This document shows positions 30,371 through 39,707 of a DNA stretch of 39,707 nucleotides, in pieces (positions within the stretch are counted from its first letter, which is position 1; every line of letters starts with the position of its first letter). The notes beneath the pieces are model-generated. The model saw only the letters and a list, made by a program, of their open reading frames with translations. It ran no database searches and was not told the origin of the DNA. The stretch is taken from assembly GCA_049680185.1 (NCBI GenBank), contig JBAUHI010000019.1, forward strand, positions 1 through 39,707, written 5' to 3'. This stretch comes from CAMLHU01 sp049680185. Its GTDB lineage: Bacteria; Gemmatimonadota; Gemmatimonadetes; Gemmatimonadales; GWC2-71-9. The position numbers and the translations under genes were made by a program.

Positions 30371-31299
30371 GGGTGCTCATCACCGGTGCCGCCGGATTCC
30401 TCGGCTCCCACCTGACCGACCGCTTCCTGGCCGAGGGTCACGAGGTGATCGGGATGGACAATTTCGTCACCGGATCGCCCGACAACGTGGCGCACCTGGC
30501 GGGACACGAACGGTTCAAGTTCATCCGCCACGACGTGACCGAATTCATCTATGTCGAGGGTGCGCTGGGTGGCGTGCTGCACTTTGCCTCGCCGGCGAGT
30601 CCGGTCGATTACCTGGAGCTCCCGATCCAGACCCTCAAGGTCGGCTCGCTGGGGACCCACAAGGCGCTGGGGCTCGCCAAGGCGAAGAGCGCCCGGTTCT
30701 TTCTGGCCTCCACCTCCGAGGTCTATGGCGATCCGCAGGTCCATCCCCAGCCCGAGACCTACTGGGGCCATGTGAATCCGGTGGGGCCCCGCGGCGTCTA
30801 TGACGAGGCCAAGCGATTCGCCGAGGCGCTGACGATGGCGTATCACCGCTACCACGGCGTCGACACCAGGATCGTGCGGATCTTCAACACCTACGGCCCC
30901 CGGATGCGCGCGCGGGACGGGCGGGTGGTGTCCAACTTCATCGTCCAGGCGCTCAAGGGTGAACCCCTGACGGTCTATGGGGCGGGGCAGCAGAGCCGGT
31001 CGTTCTGCTACGTGTCGGACCTGGTCGACGGGATCTACCGGCTCTTCATGAGCGACCGCACCGACCCGACCAACATCGGCAACCCGGTCGAGTTCACGGT
31101 GCGGCAACTGGCCGAGAAGGTGCTCCAGGCGACCGGGTCGAAGTCACCCATCGTCGAGCGCCCCCTGCCGACCGACGACCCGAAGCTCCGCCAGCCCGAT
31201 ATCTCGATCGCGCGTGCGGTGCTGGGGTGGGAACCCGCCATCCCGCTCGACGAGGGCCTGGCGCGGACGATCGACTATTTCCGGGGCCACCTGGCATGA
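30367..31299 (+). CDS. UDP-glucuronate decarboxylase (UDP-xylose synthase)
   Basis: Extended-SDR enzyme that oxidises, decarboxylates and re-reduces UDP-glucuronate to UDP-xylose. The 310-aa protein has the Gly loop GAAGFLGSHL (residues 7-16), MDNFVTGSPDNV, HFASPASPVDYLELPIQTLKVG, STSEVYGDP, the catalytic YDEAKR and NTYGPRMR, and QSRSFCYVSDLVDGIYRLF. These blocks are those of the UXS family. No transmembrane anchor is present, so it is soluble. ATG at 30367 is coupled to the dehydrogenase that supplies its substrate. Confidence 0.95.
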   Translation: MRVLITGAAGFLGSHLTDRFLAEGHEVIGMDNFVTGSPDNVAHLAGHERFKFIRHDVTEFIYVEGALGGVLHFASPASPVDYLELPIQTLKVGSLGTHKALGLAKAKSARFFLASTSEVYGDPQVHPQPETYWGHVNPVGPRGVYDEAKRFAEALTMAYHRYHGVDTRIVRIFNTYGPRMRARDGRVVSNFIVQALKGEPLTVYGAGQQSRSFCYVSDLVDGIYRLFMSDRTDPTNIGNPVEFTVRQLAEKVLQATGSKSPIVERPLPTDDPKLRQPDISIARAVLGWEPAIPLDEGLARTIDYFRGHLA

Positions 31300-32009
31300 C
31301 CCCGGATACGAATCCCGAGCGGCTGGTGCGCGAGGCCCACGAGCGCTTTGCGCTCCAGGACTACTATGGTGCGGTGCACCTGTTGGAAGAGGTGATCGAG
31401 GCCGGCCGGGCGTTCGCCGACGCCCATCACCTGCTGGGGCTCTCCCTGTCGCTGCTGGGACAGCCGGACCGGGCGCTCGCCGCGTTCGACCGTGCGCTGG
31501 AGCTCAACCCGCGGTATCTCGAGGCGATCATCCACCGAGGCCTGGTCCTCAACCAGCTCGGGCGCGACGACGAAGCGGAGGCGAGTTTCCGTCGCGCCGC
31601 GGCACAGGAGGGTGCGGCCCCGGGTCGCTTCACGCCCCATGTGGCGGCCAAGCTCGCCAATCAGCACGCGGCACTCGGCGAAGCCTACGCCGAGATCGGC
31701 GCGCTCGCCGAAGCGGTGGACCAGTATCGCCGCGCCACCGTCCTCGGGCCGGCCTTTGCCGACCTGCGGTATCGGCTGGCGCGGCTCCTGCTCGAGGCCA
31801 ACAATCCCCTCGAGGCCCGCGATGAGCTCGAGCAGGTGCTCCGGGCGCGGCCGGGATTCATCGACGCACAGGCGTCGCTCGGCTTGGCCCACTATCTCTC
31901 CGGCGATGCCCAGGCCGCGCGCGACGTGTGGCGCGCCTGCCTCGAGCGGCAGCCGGAGAATGCGCGGGTCGAGGCATACCTCTCGATGATCGACCGGGCC
32001 GTGGAGTGA
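31296..32009 (+). CDS. Tetratricopeptide-repeat protein, cytoplasmic type
   Basis: A 237-aa protein made largely of TPR-type helices: A-x-x-L-G-L-S-L-S-L-L-G-Q-P-D-R-A, then ALELNPRYLEA and further units near ADAHHL, AKLANQHAALGEAYAEIGALAEAV, RYRLARLLLEANNPLEARDELEQVL and ASLGLAHYLSGDAQAARDVW. No signal peptide or lipobox was found. The ATG at 31296 overlaps the UXS stop (ATGA). It is the first of three consecutive TPR-like genes; it may scaffold envelope assembly proteins (inference). Confidence 0.9.
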   Translation: MTPDTNPERLVREAHERFALQDYYGAVHLLEEVIEAGRAFADAHHLLGLSLSLLGQPDRALAAFDRALELNPRYLEAIIHRGLVLNQLGRDDEAEASFRRAAAQEGAAPGRFTPHVAAKLANQHAALGEAYAEIGALAEAVDQYRRATVLGPAFADLRYRLARLLLEANNPLEARDELEQVLRARPGFIDAQASLGLAHYLSGDAQAARDVWRACLERQPENARVEAYLSMIDRAVE

Positions 32010-32914
32010 AGGCCCTGGCGTGTGCATTGCTGCTGCTGTCGGTCGGATGCCGGCCCGGTGGCACCGACCACGAGCGCTTGGGCGACGTGGCCCTCGAAAA
32101 GGGCGACGCGTCCGGGGCGCTGGCGGAGTATGAGGCGGCAGTGGCGGCGCAGCCCGGTGCGCGCATCTACGCCAAGGAGGCCGACGCTGCGATCCGCGCG
32201 CACAGCCTTCGTGAGGCGGCGGAAGCCTACCGGAACCTCGTGGCCGACGACCCTTCGCGGCTCGATGAGGCGGCCATCGGTCTCGACCAGGTGGCCACTG
32301 CCGCCGAGCGGACCAGCGATCCAACGGCCCTCGGCGCGGCCTTGAGCGCGTTGCGGGACGTCGCGCCCGATCGGTTGTCGGGGCGGCATGCGCTGGCCCT
32401 CTGGCGGATGGGCGGCCTCGATCCGCAAGAGGCCCAGATGGTCCTGCCCTACGCCATCGCGGCGGCGCTCGATGTCGGTGTCGCCGATTCGGTGCTCACG
32501 TCGTATGGGGAAGCGCTCGCCGCCACCACGGCATGCGATCAGGCGATGCGGGCCTTCCAGGCGGTCCGACGGCGCAGCCACGAGGCCGGCCTGGTGGTCC
32601 GCGCGGATTCGGGCATCGCCGCCTGCGGGCTGCAGCTCGGCCAGCAGGCGCTGACGGTCAACCAGCCGTGGGTGGCGGAAAAGTGGTTCCTGGCCGTGCT
32701 CGCCGCCGATTCGGCCGGCACCGCCGGGCGGCGGGCCCGACTCGGCCTGGGTGATCTCCGGCTGGCCGAAGGCGATGTCCTCGGCGCCGCCCTCGCCTAT
32801 CAGCAAGTCGTCTCCACCGGCCAGAGCGGTGACTCGCTCGGCAAGGTCGCCTCCGTCAAACTCAACGCCTTGGCCGGCCAGTCCGGCGACTCGGGCCCTG
32901 TAAAGAGACCATGA
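32006..32914 (+). CDS. TPR-like lipoprotein
   Basis: A 302-aa lipoprotein. Its signal peptide (VKALACALLLLSVGC) ends in a lipobox with Cys15. The mature protein is Ala-rich and helical with TPR-like patterns (HERLGDVALEKGDASGALAEYEAA at the start; AGRRARLGLGDLRLAEGDVLGAALAYQQV near the end). GTG at 32006 has its start inside the preceding gene (GTGA). The end overlaps the BamD-like gene by 4 nt. A role beside BamD in outer-membrane assembly is plausible but unproven. Confidence 0.86.
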   Translation: MKALACALLLLSVGCRPGGTDHERLGDVALEKGDASGALAEYEAAVAAQPGARIYAKEADAAIRAHSLREAAEAYRNLVADDPSRLDEAAIGLDQVATAAERTSDPTALGAALSALRDVAPDRLSGRHALALWRMGGLDPQEAQMVLPYAIAAALDVGVADSVLTSYGEALAATTACDQAMRAFQAVRRRSHEAGLVVRADSGIAACGLQLGQQALTVNQPWVAEKWFLAVLAADSAGTAGRRARLGLGDLRLAEGDVLGAALAYQQVVSTGQSGDSLGKVASVKLNALAGQSGDSGPVKRP

Positions 32915-33726
32915 ACCGACTCCACCTGACCGCCTTCGCTGCCCTCGCCACTGCCGCTTGCGCGCCGGCGGTCAACTCCCGGGGCGGGCTCCCCAACCAA
33001 CCCACGCCGGTGCAGCTCGCCTCGGCGACCGCCGCACAGGTGGACACCCTGTGGCAAAAGGCCGATGGGTATTTCCGGCGGGGGAAGTGGGGCGACGCGC
33101 AGGCCGCGCTTGAGCGGCTGAACCTTGAATTCGCGCCCGGCGATCCGCGGGTCGCGAGGGCGCGCTTCGAGCTGGCCGAGTGCTACCTGGAATCGAAGAG
33201 CCACCTGCAGGCGGTGCGGGAGTTCCGTCGGGTGTCCGATGACCTTCCTGGAGATGAGCTCGCGCCCGAGGCGCTGCTCCGCGCCGGGGACGCGTACACC
33301 GAACTGTGGCGGCGTCCCGAGCTCGACCCGACGTACGCCCAGACCGCCATTCAGACGTACCGTGAGTTGCAGAGTCGCTATCCTGGCACCGCTGCGGCGC
33401 GCCGGTCGGTCGCGCGGGTCCAGGGGTTGGAGGACCTGCTCGCGTTCAAGCAGTATGAGTCGGCGATGTACTACGTCAAGTACAAGGCGTATGACTCCGC
33501 CATCATCTACTTCAAGGACCTCGCGGCGACCTATCCGCGCGCGCCGATCACGCCTACCGCGCTGGTGCAATTGGTGGGGATCTACAAGCTGCTGGGGTAT
33601 CAGGAGGACGTGAACGACACCTGCGGATACCTGGGCCGCACCGCGCCGTCCGCGCCCGGCGTGTCGGACGCGTGTCCCGGGCCATCGGCACCGCCGATGC
33701 CGGTGGCGCCAGGGGCCCATGGTTGA
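32911..33726 (+). CDS. BamD-like outer-membrane assembly lipoprotein
   Basis: A 271-aa lipoprotein with lipobox Cys17 (LATAAC). The body has the TPR pattern of BamD/ComL: LWQKADGYFRRGKWGDAQAALERL, ARFELAECYLESKSHLQAVREFRRV, ALLRAGDAYTELWRRPELDPTYAQTAIQTYRELQSRYP, and SAMYYVKYKAYDSAIIYFKDLAATYP. BamD helps BamA fold beta-barrel proteins. The C-terminal tail (about 235-271) is Pro/Ala-rich with two Cys. nadD overlaps the end by 8 nt. This implies a diderm organism. Confidence 0.9.
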   Translation: MNRLHLTAFAALATAACAPAVNSRGGLPNQPTPVQLASATAAQVDTLWQKADGYFRRGKWGDAQAALERLNLEFAPGDPRVARARFELAECYLESKSHLQAVREFRRVSDDLPGDELAPEALLRAGDAYTELWRRPELDPTYAQTAIQTYRELQSRYPGTAAARRSVARVQGLEDLLAFKQYESAMYYVKYKAYDSAIIYFKDLAATYPRAPITPTALVQLVGIYKLLGYQEDVNDTCGYLGRTAPSAPGVSDACPGPSAPPMPVAPGAHG

Positions 33727-34302
33727 GCGGCCGGTCGGGCTCTTCGGCGGGTCGTTCGATCCGGTCCACCACGGCCACTTGATCGTGGCCCGCGCCGCCT
33801 TGGAACAGCTGGAGCTGGCGGAGGTGCGGTTCATCCCGGCGCGGGAGCAGCCCTTCAAGCAGGGCCGCCACCAGGCGTCGGCGGCCGATCGTGCCGAGAT
33901 GCTCCGGCTGGCGATCGCGGGAGAGCCCGGATTCCGTGTCGACACGCTGGAGCTCGATCGTCCGGGTCCGTCTTATACCGTGGACACGCTGCGGCAGCTG
34001 ACCGCGCAAGAACCGTCGCGGACGTTTATCCTTCTCCTTGGCGCTGATGCGGCGCGGGACTTTGCCGGCTGGCGGGAAGCCTCGGCGATCCCCGCGCTGG
34101 CCGAGGTGGCGGTGCTGGTCCGGGCCGGTGCGTCGGAGTCGGGGTTGCCCGACGGTGCCAGGCGGGTGCCGATCCCCGCCATCGAGGTGTCAGCCACCGA
34201 GGTCCGGCGGCGGGTCGCTGCCGGACGTCCTATTCGTTACTGGGTGCCCGATGCCGTGGCTGGCCACATCGCCGCGCGCGGGCTGTATCGCACGGAAGAG
34301 AC

Positions 34303-34306
<4 letters not shown>
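33719..34306 (+). CDS. nadD: Nicotinate-nucleotide adenylyltransferase
   Basis: Adenylates nicotinate mononucleotide to deamido-NAD in NAD synthesis. The 195-aa protein has GGSFDPVHHGHL (residues 10-21) with the HxGH ATP motif, VRFIPAREQPFKQGR, the SYTVDTLRQL segment and ISxTxxR-like VSATEVRRRVAAG near the C-terminus. It is sandwiched between the BamD-like gene (8-nt overlap) and secA (ATGA). The location beside envelope genes is conserved co-transcription rather than function. Confidence 0.96.
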
Positions 34307-37437
<3,131 letters not shown>

Positions 37438-37474
37438 CCGCGTCCGAAAGCACCATCCGGTTCCACGATGGATG

Positions 37475-37503
37475 AAGGGCGACCGCGAGGTCGCCCTTAG
37501 CTT
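37475..37503 (+). terminator. Terminator hairpin after secA
   Basis: AAGGGCGACC-GCGA-GGTCGCCCTT forms a perfect 10-bp stem with a GNRA tetraloop, followed by a short weak T-tract (TAGCTTT). The same T-tract is a -10-like box for radC. Confidence 0.7.
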
Positions 37504-37509
37504 TGCCGG

Positions 37510-38202
37510 ATGACACTCCCCGTGCCTGTACACCCCTCGGCCGACCGGCCCCGTGAACGGCTGTGGGCCCTCGGGCCCGGGGCGCTCACGGGCGGTGAAC
37601 TCCTGGCCATCCTCCTGGAGACCGGCGGTCCCGGCCGCCCCGCCACCGTCATCGCCCAGGGGCTCCTCGATACCGCGGGCGGTTCATGGCGCCGACTCGC
37701 CGCCCGCCCCTCGGCCGAGCTCCTCCGCAGTTCCGGCGTCGGCCGTGCCAAGGCGGGCCGCCTCGTGGCCGCGTTCGAGATCGGCACCCGTCTGGCGGCG
37801 GAGTCGCACCAGCCGGGCCACCGGATCCGCGACCCCGCCGATGTGGCGCGTCTCCTGGGTCCACGACTGCGCGACCTGAGCGTGGAGGAGTTCCACCTCC
37901 TCGCGCTCGACAGCCAGAGCCAGGTGATCCGGGACGTGCTGGTGACCCGCGGGCTTCTCAATTCCTCGCTGGTGCACCCGCGCGAAGTGTTCCGTGCTGC
38001 GATCGCCGAGGCCGCCGCCGGCATCATCGTGGTGCACAACCACCCCAGCGGCGATCCGACCCCGTCCGCCGAGGACAAGGCCGTCACCCGGCAATTGGTG
38101 GAAGCAGGGCGCCTGCTCGACCTGCCGGTGTATGACCACGTCATCGTGGCCGGAGACCGCTTCTTCAGCTTCTCCGGGGAGGGGCTTCTGGCACCCGCTT
38201 GA
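37510..38202 (+). CDS. radC: RadC/UPF0758 family protein (JAMM metalloprotein)
   Basis: A 230-aa protein historically called DNA repair protein RadC; real function unsettled. The N-terminal part has a helix-hairpin-helix-like stretch (LRSSGVGRAKAGRLVAAFEIG), and the C-terminal JAB1/MPN domain has the complete metal motif HxHPx7SxxD (His176, His178, Asp189 in HNHPSGDPTPSAED). All ligands are present, so metal binding is expected. ATG at 37510 is 6 nt after a TANNNT box, with no Shine-Dalgarno. The BlaI promoter overlaps its stop region. Confidence 0.94.
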   Translation: MTLPVPVHPSADRPRERLWALGPGALTGGELLAILLETGGPGRPATVIAQGLLDTAGGSWRRLAARPSAELLRSSGVGRAKAGRLVAAFEIGTRLAAESHQPGHRIRDPADVARLLGPRLRDLSVEEFHLLALDSQSQVIRDVLVTRGLLNSSLVHPREVFRAAIAEAAAGIIVVHNHPSGDPTPSAEDKAVTRQLVEAGRLLDLPVYDHVIVAGDRFFSFSGEGLLAPA

Positions 38203-38227
38203 CGGCGCCCGGGCAGGGGCGTAGCTT
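38199..38227 (+). promoter_or_regulatory. Promoter of the blaI-M56 operon
   Basis: TTGACG (38199-38204) and TAGCTT (38222-38227) are exactly 17 nt apart; the -35 overlaps the radC stop. Transcription should begin near 38234, inside the palindromic operator. Confidence 0.75.
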
Positions 38228-38229
38228 AT

Positions 38230-38243
38230 GCTGAAATTTCAGC
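38230..38243 (+). promoter_or_regulatory. Probable BlaI-type operator palindrome
   Basis: GCTGAAATTTCAGC is a perfect 14-bp palindrome at the predicted transcription start, just downstream of the -10. A dimeric BlaI bound here would block its own promoter. Confidence 0.72.
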
Positions 38244-38263
38244 AGATCACGCCGGGGGGGGAG

Positions 38264-38650
38264 ATGCCGAAGGAACAGCCGCCGCTCAGCCGCCGGGAAC
38301 GGGAAGTGATGGACGTGCTCCACCGTCGGGGCGAGGCCACTGTCGGTGAGGTCCTCGACGAACTGGATGTCCCGCCCACCTATTCGGCGGTCCGGTCCAT
38401 CCTCCGGATCCTCAAGAACAAGGGGCACGTGACCCATCGCGCCGATGGTTCCCGGTACGTCTACGCACCCGCGGTGCCGCGGGACCGGGCACGGCGGGTG
38501 GCGGTCGACCACCTGGTGGACACCTTTTTCAACGGTTCGGTGGAGCGCACGATGGCCGCACTCCTGCGGCGCGAGGACCTCGCCCTCTCCGACGCCACCC
38601 TGCGCCGCCTGGCCCGCGAGATCCGCCGAGCGGAAGGGGAGGGGCGGTGA
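38264..38650 (+). CDS. BlaI/MecI/CopY-family transcriptional repressor
   Basis: A 128-aa winged-helix repressor. The DNA-binding half is typical (LSRREREVMDVLHRRGEATVGEVLDEL, TYSAVRSILRILKNKGHVTHRADGSRYVYAP), followed by a dimerisation helix region (RVAVDHLVDTFFNGSVERTMAALLRREDLALSDATLRRLAREI). The ATG at 38264 follows a GGGGGGGAG purine run and is downstream of the predicted transcription start; the in-frame ATG at 38228 lies upstream of that start, so it is rejected. It overlaps the M56 gene by 4 nt. In related systems the paired protease inactivates the repressor on a signal; what the signal is here is not known. Confidence 0.94.
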   Translation: MPKEQPPLSRREREVMDVLHRRGEATVGEVLDELDVPPTYSAVRSILRILKNKGHVTHRADGSRYVYAPAVPRDRARRVAVDHLVDTFFNGSVERTMAALLRREDLALSDATLRRLAREIRRAEGEGR

Positions 38651-39707
38651 CGGACTTCCTCACACTCTCCGGCATTCCCGCCGGGCTCGCTTGGGCCCTC
38701 GGCGTCGCGCTCAAGGCCACGATGGTGCTTGGCGCCGCCGGCCTGCTGGCGGCGCTCCTCCGCAACGCCTCGGCCGCGGCACGCCACTTGGTATGGGGCG
38801 GCGCGCTGGCGACCGCGCTCCTGATCCCGCTCCTGTCGGTGTCGCTGCCGTGGAAGCTCCAGGTGACGGTCCTCCACGCGCCGGCTGCATCACCGCCGGA
38901 CGCGCCGCCGGTCTTCGTGCCACGACCAGCGACGGACGCCCATCGGATGGCGGCGAGGGGCCCCACGGCGGTGGGGTCGTCCCGACCCGATGTCCACACC
39001 GTGCCATCCCGTTCCACGTTCTCGGGCAACTTGACGACCGCGCTCGTTTGGGGCGGGGGGACTTTCCTGGTCCTGGCACAGTTGCTGTTCGGGGCATTCG
39101 CCATCCGGCGGGTGGTCCGGAGGGCAGACCGGCTCGAGGCACCAGAATGGCAGGAGCCGCTCGAGGATCTTGGTGGACAGCTGGCCCTGCCGCGGCTGCC
39201 GACGCTCCTGATGGCGAGCGCGCTCCCGATGCCGTTCGCCTGCGGGCTGGTCCGCTCGGCGATAGTCATGCCGCGCCGCGCCGCGGAATGGGACGCCCGG
39301 CGCCGGCGAGCGGTCCTCTGCCACGAGCTGGCCCACGTGCGCCGGCTCGACGTGCGGATGAACGCCATCGGCCAGGTGGCGGCGGCGGTCTACTGGTTCC
39401 ATCCATTGGCTTGGGTGGCGCTCCGGCGCATGCGGATCGAGAGCGAGCGCGCGTGCGATGACCTCGTGCTGCGCACCGGGACCCGGCCGTCCGAGTACGC
39501 CGATCACCTGTTGCAGATCGTGAGCGCTGCACGGCGTCAGGTCACACCCGCGGTGGCGCTTCCGCTCGCGCAGCACCGGGAGTTCGAGGGGCGGGTGCTG
39601 GCGATCCTCGCTCGCGGGCTTCGCCGTGACTCGCCCTCGCGGCTCCGCGCCGGCACACTGGCCGCGCTCGGGCTGGCGTTGATCGTGCCGCTGGCGGCGC
39701 TCGTGCC
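38647..39707 (+). CDS. M56-family (BlaR1-like) membrane metallopeptidase, 3' end missing
   Basis: The reading frame opens at GTG 38647 (GTGA with the blaI stop) and stays open to the window end (353 codons so far). The N-terminus has membrane segments (about 10-45 and 48-68), a Pro-rich loop, another hydrophobic stretch near 135-155, then the zinc protease: FACGLVRSAIVMPRRAA, HELAH at residues 226-230 and the third ligand ERACDD (Glu267). These are the hallmarks of BlaR1/MecR1-type proteases. A further hydrophobic segment begins at the end of the window. Any C-terminal sensor domain lies beyond it. Confidence 0.92.
   Translation, partial: MTDFLTLSGIPAGLAWALGVALKATMVLGAAGLLAALLRNASAAARHLVWGGALATALLIPLLSVSLPWKLQVTVLHAPAASPPDAPPVFVPRPATDAHRMAARGPTAVGSSRPDVHTVPSRSTFSGNLTTALVWGGGTFLVLAQLLFGAFAIRRVVRRADRLEAPEWQEPLEDLGGQLALPRLPTLLMASALPMPFACGLVRSAIVMPRRAAEWDARRRRAVLCHELAHVRRLDVRMNAIGQVAAAVYWFHPLAWVALRRMRIESERACDDLVLRTGTRPSEYADHLLQIVSAARRQVTPAVALPLAQHREFEGRVLAILARGLRRDSPSRLRAGTLAALGLALIVPLAALV

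Noticed and set aside
38228..38263. Upstream ATG for blaI at 38228
   Set aside because: It would lie upstream of the predicted transcription start and inside the operator; the ATG at 38264 has a purine-rich ribosome-binding site.

Overview
The window is a gene-dense, roughly 65-70% GC stretch of bacterial chromosome. It holds housekeeping and cell-envelope genes packed in short-overlap operons (ATGA, GTGA, TGATG junctions), with many GTG starts. The mix suggests a Gemmatimonadota-like bacterium with an outer membrane: a BamD-like lipoprotein, several lipobox proteins, a long SecA with a zinc tail, GDP-6-deoxysugar and UDP-xylose sugar genes, and a BlaI/M56 pair. That assignment is inference; no 16S rRNA gene is present. 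No phage, IS element, CRISPR array or integrase was seen.

Layout. 1-5171: the 3' part of a 2-oxoacid dehydrogenase E2 gene, two small unknown genes, a PHP phosphoesterase (probable CTG start), a one-cysteine peroxiredoxin, two SDR oxidoreductases (the second without the usual catalytic Ser/Tyr) and a Cys-bearing Rossmann-like protein of unknown function. 5205-5356: nineteen contiguous 8-bp units running into the trxB start codon. 5354-10010: trxB, an MBL hydrolase, a small zinc-ribbon protein with an octamer-repeat linker, then glycosyltransferase, DUF2334-type deacetylase and flippase-like membrane protein. 10114-13279: aspA, an Rrf2 regulator, a strong terminator and a MoeZ-type E1/rhodanese protein. 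13280-13551: a heptamer/inverted-repeat element, tRNA-Leu(CAG) on the minus strand, and divergent promoters for the tRNA and smpB.

13552-18601: smpB, amidase, TPR-type lipoprotein, pyrD, pyrF and a secreted protein. 18672-21648: rpmJ-rpsM-rpsK-rpsD-rpoA-rplQ, ended by a palindromic terminator shared with convergent rpmB. 22017-27155: gmd, a reductase for GDP-6-deoxysugar synthesis, and carB in one coupled run. 27179-27246: a second heptamer/palindrome element. 27259-31299: sugar N-acetyltransferase, DegT-family aminotransferase, UDP-glucose dehydrogenase and UDP-glucuronate decarboxylase. 31296-37437: a TPR protein, a lipoprotein, a BamD-like lipoprotein, nadD and secA. 37510-39707: radC and a BlaI/M56 sensor-repressor pair with a perfect palindromic operator at the predicted transcription start; the M56 gene runs off the end.

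Together the window supplies nucleotide-sugar and glycolipid building blocks, pyrimidine synthesis (pyrD, pyrF, carB), outer-membrane assembly and protein export, and ribosome/transcription machinery. The least explained parts are the short-period tandem-repeat elements in gene gaps, the 4434-5171 protein, the SDR with an altered active site, and the glycosyltransferase-deacetylase-flippase cassette.
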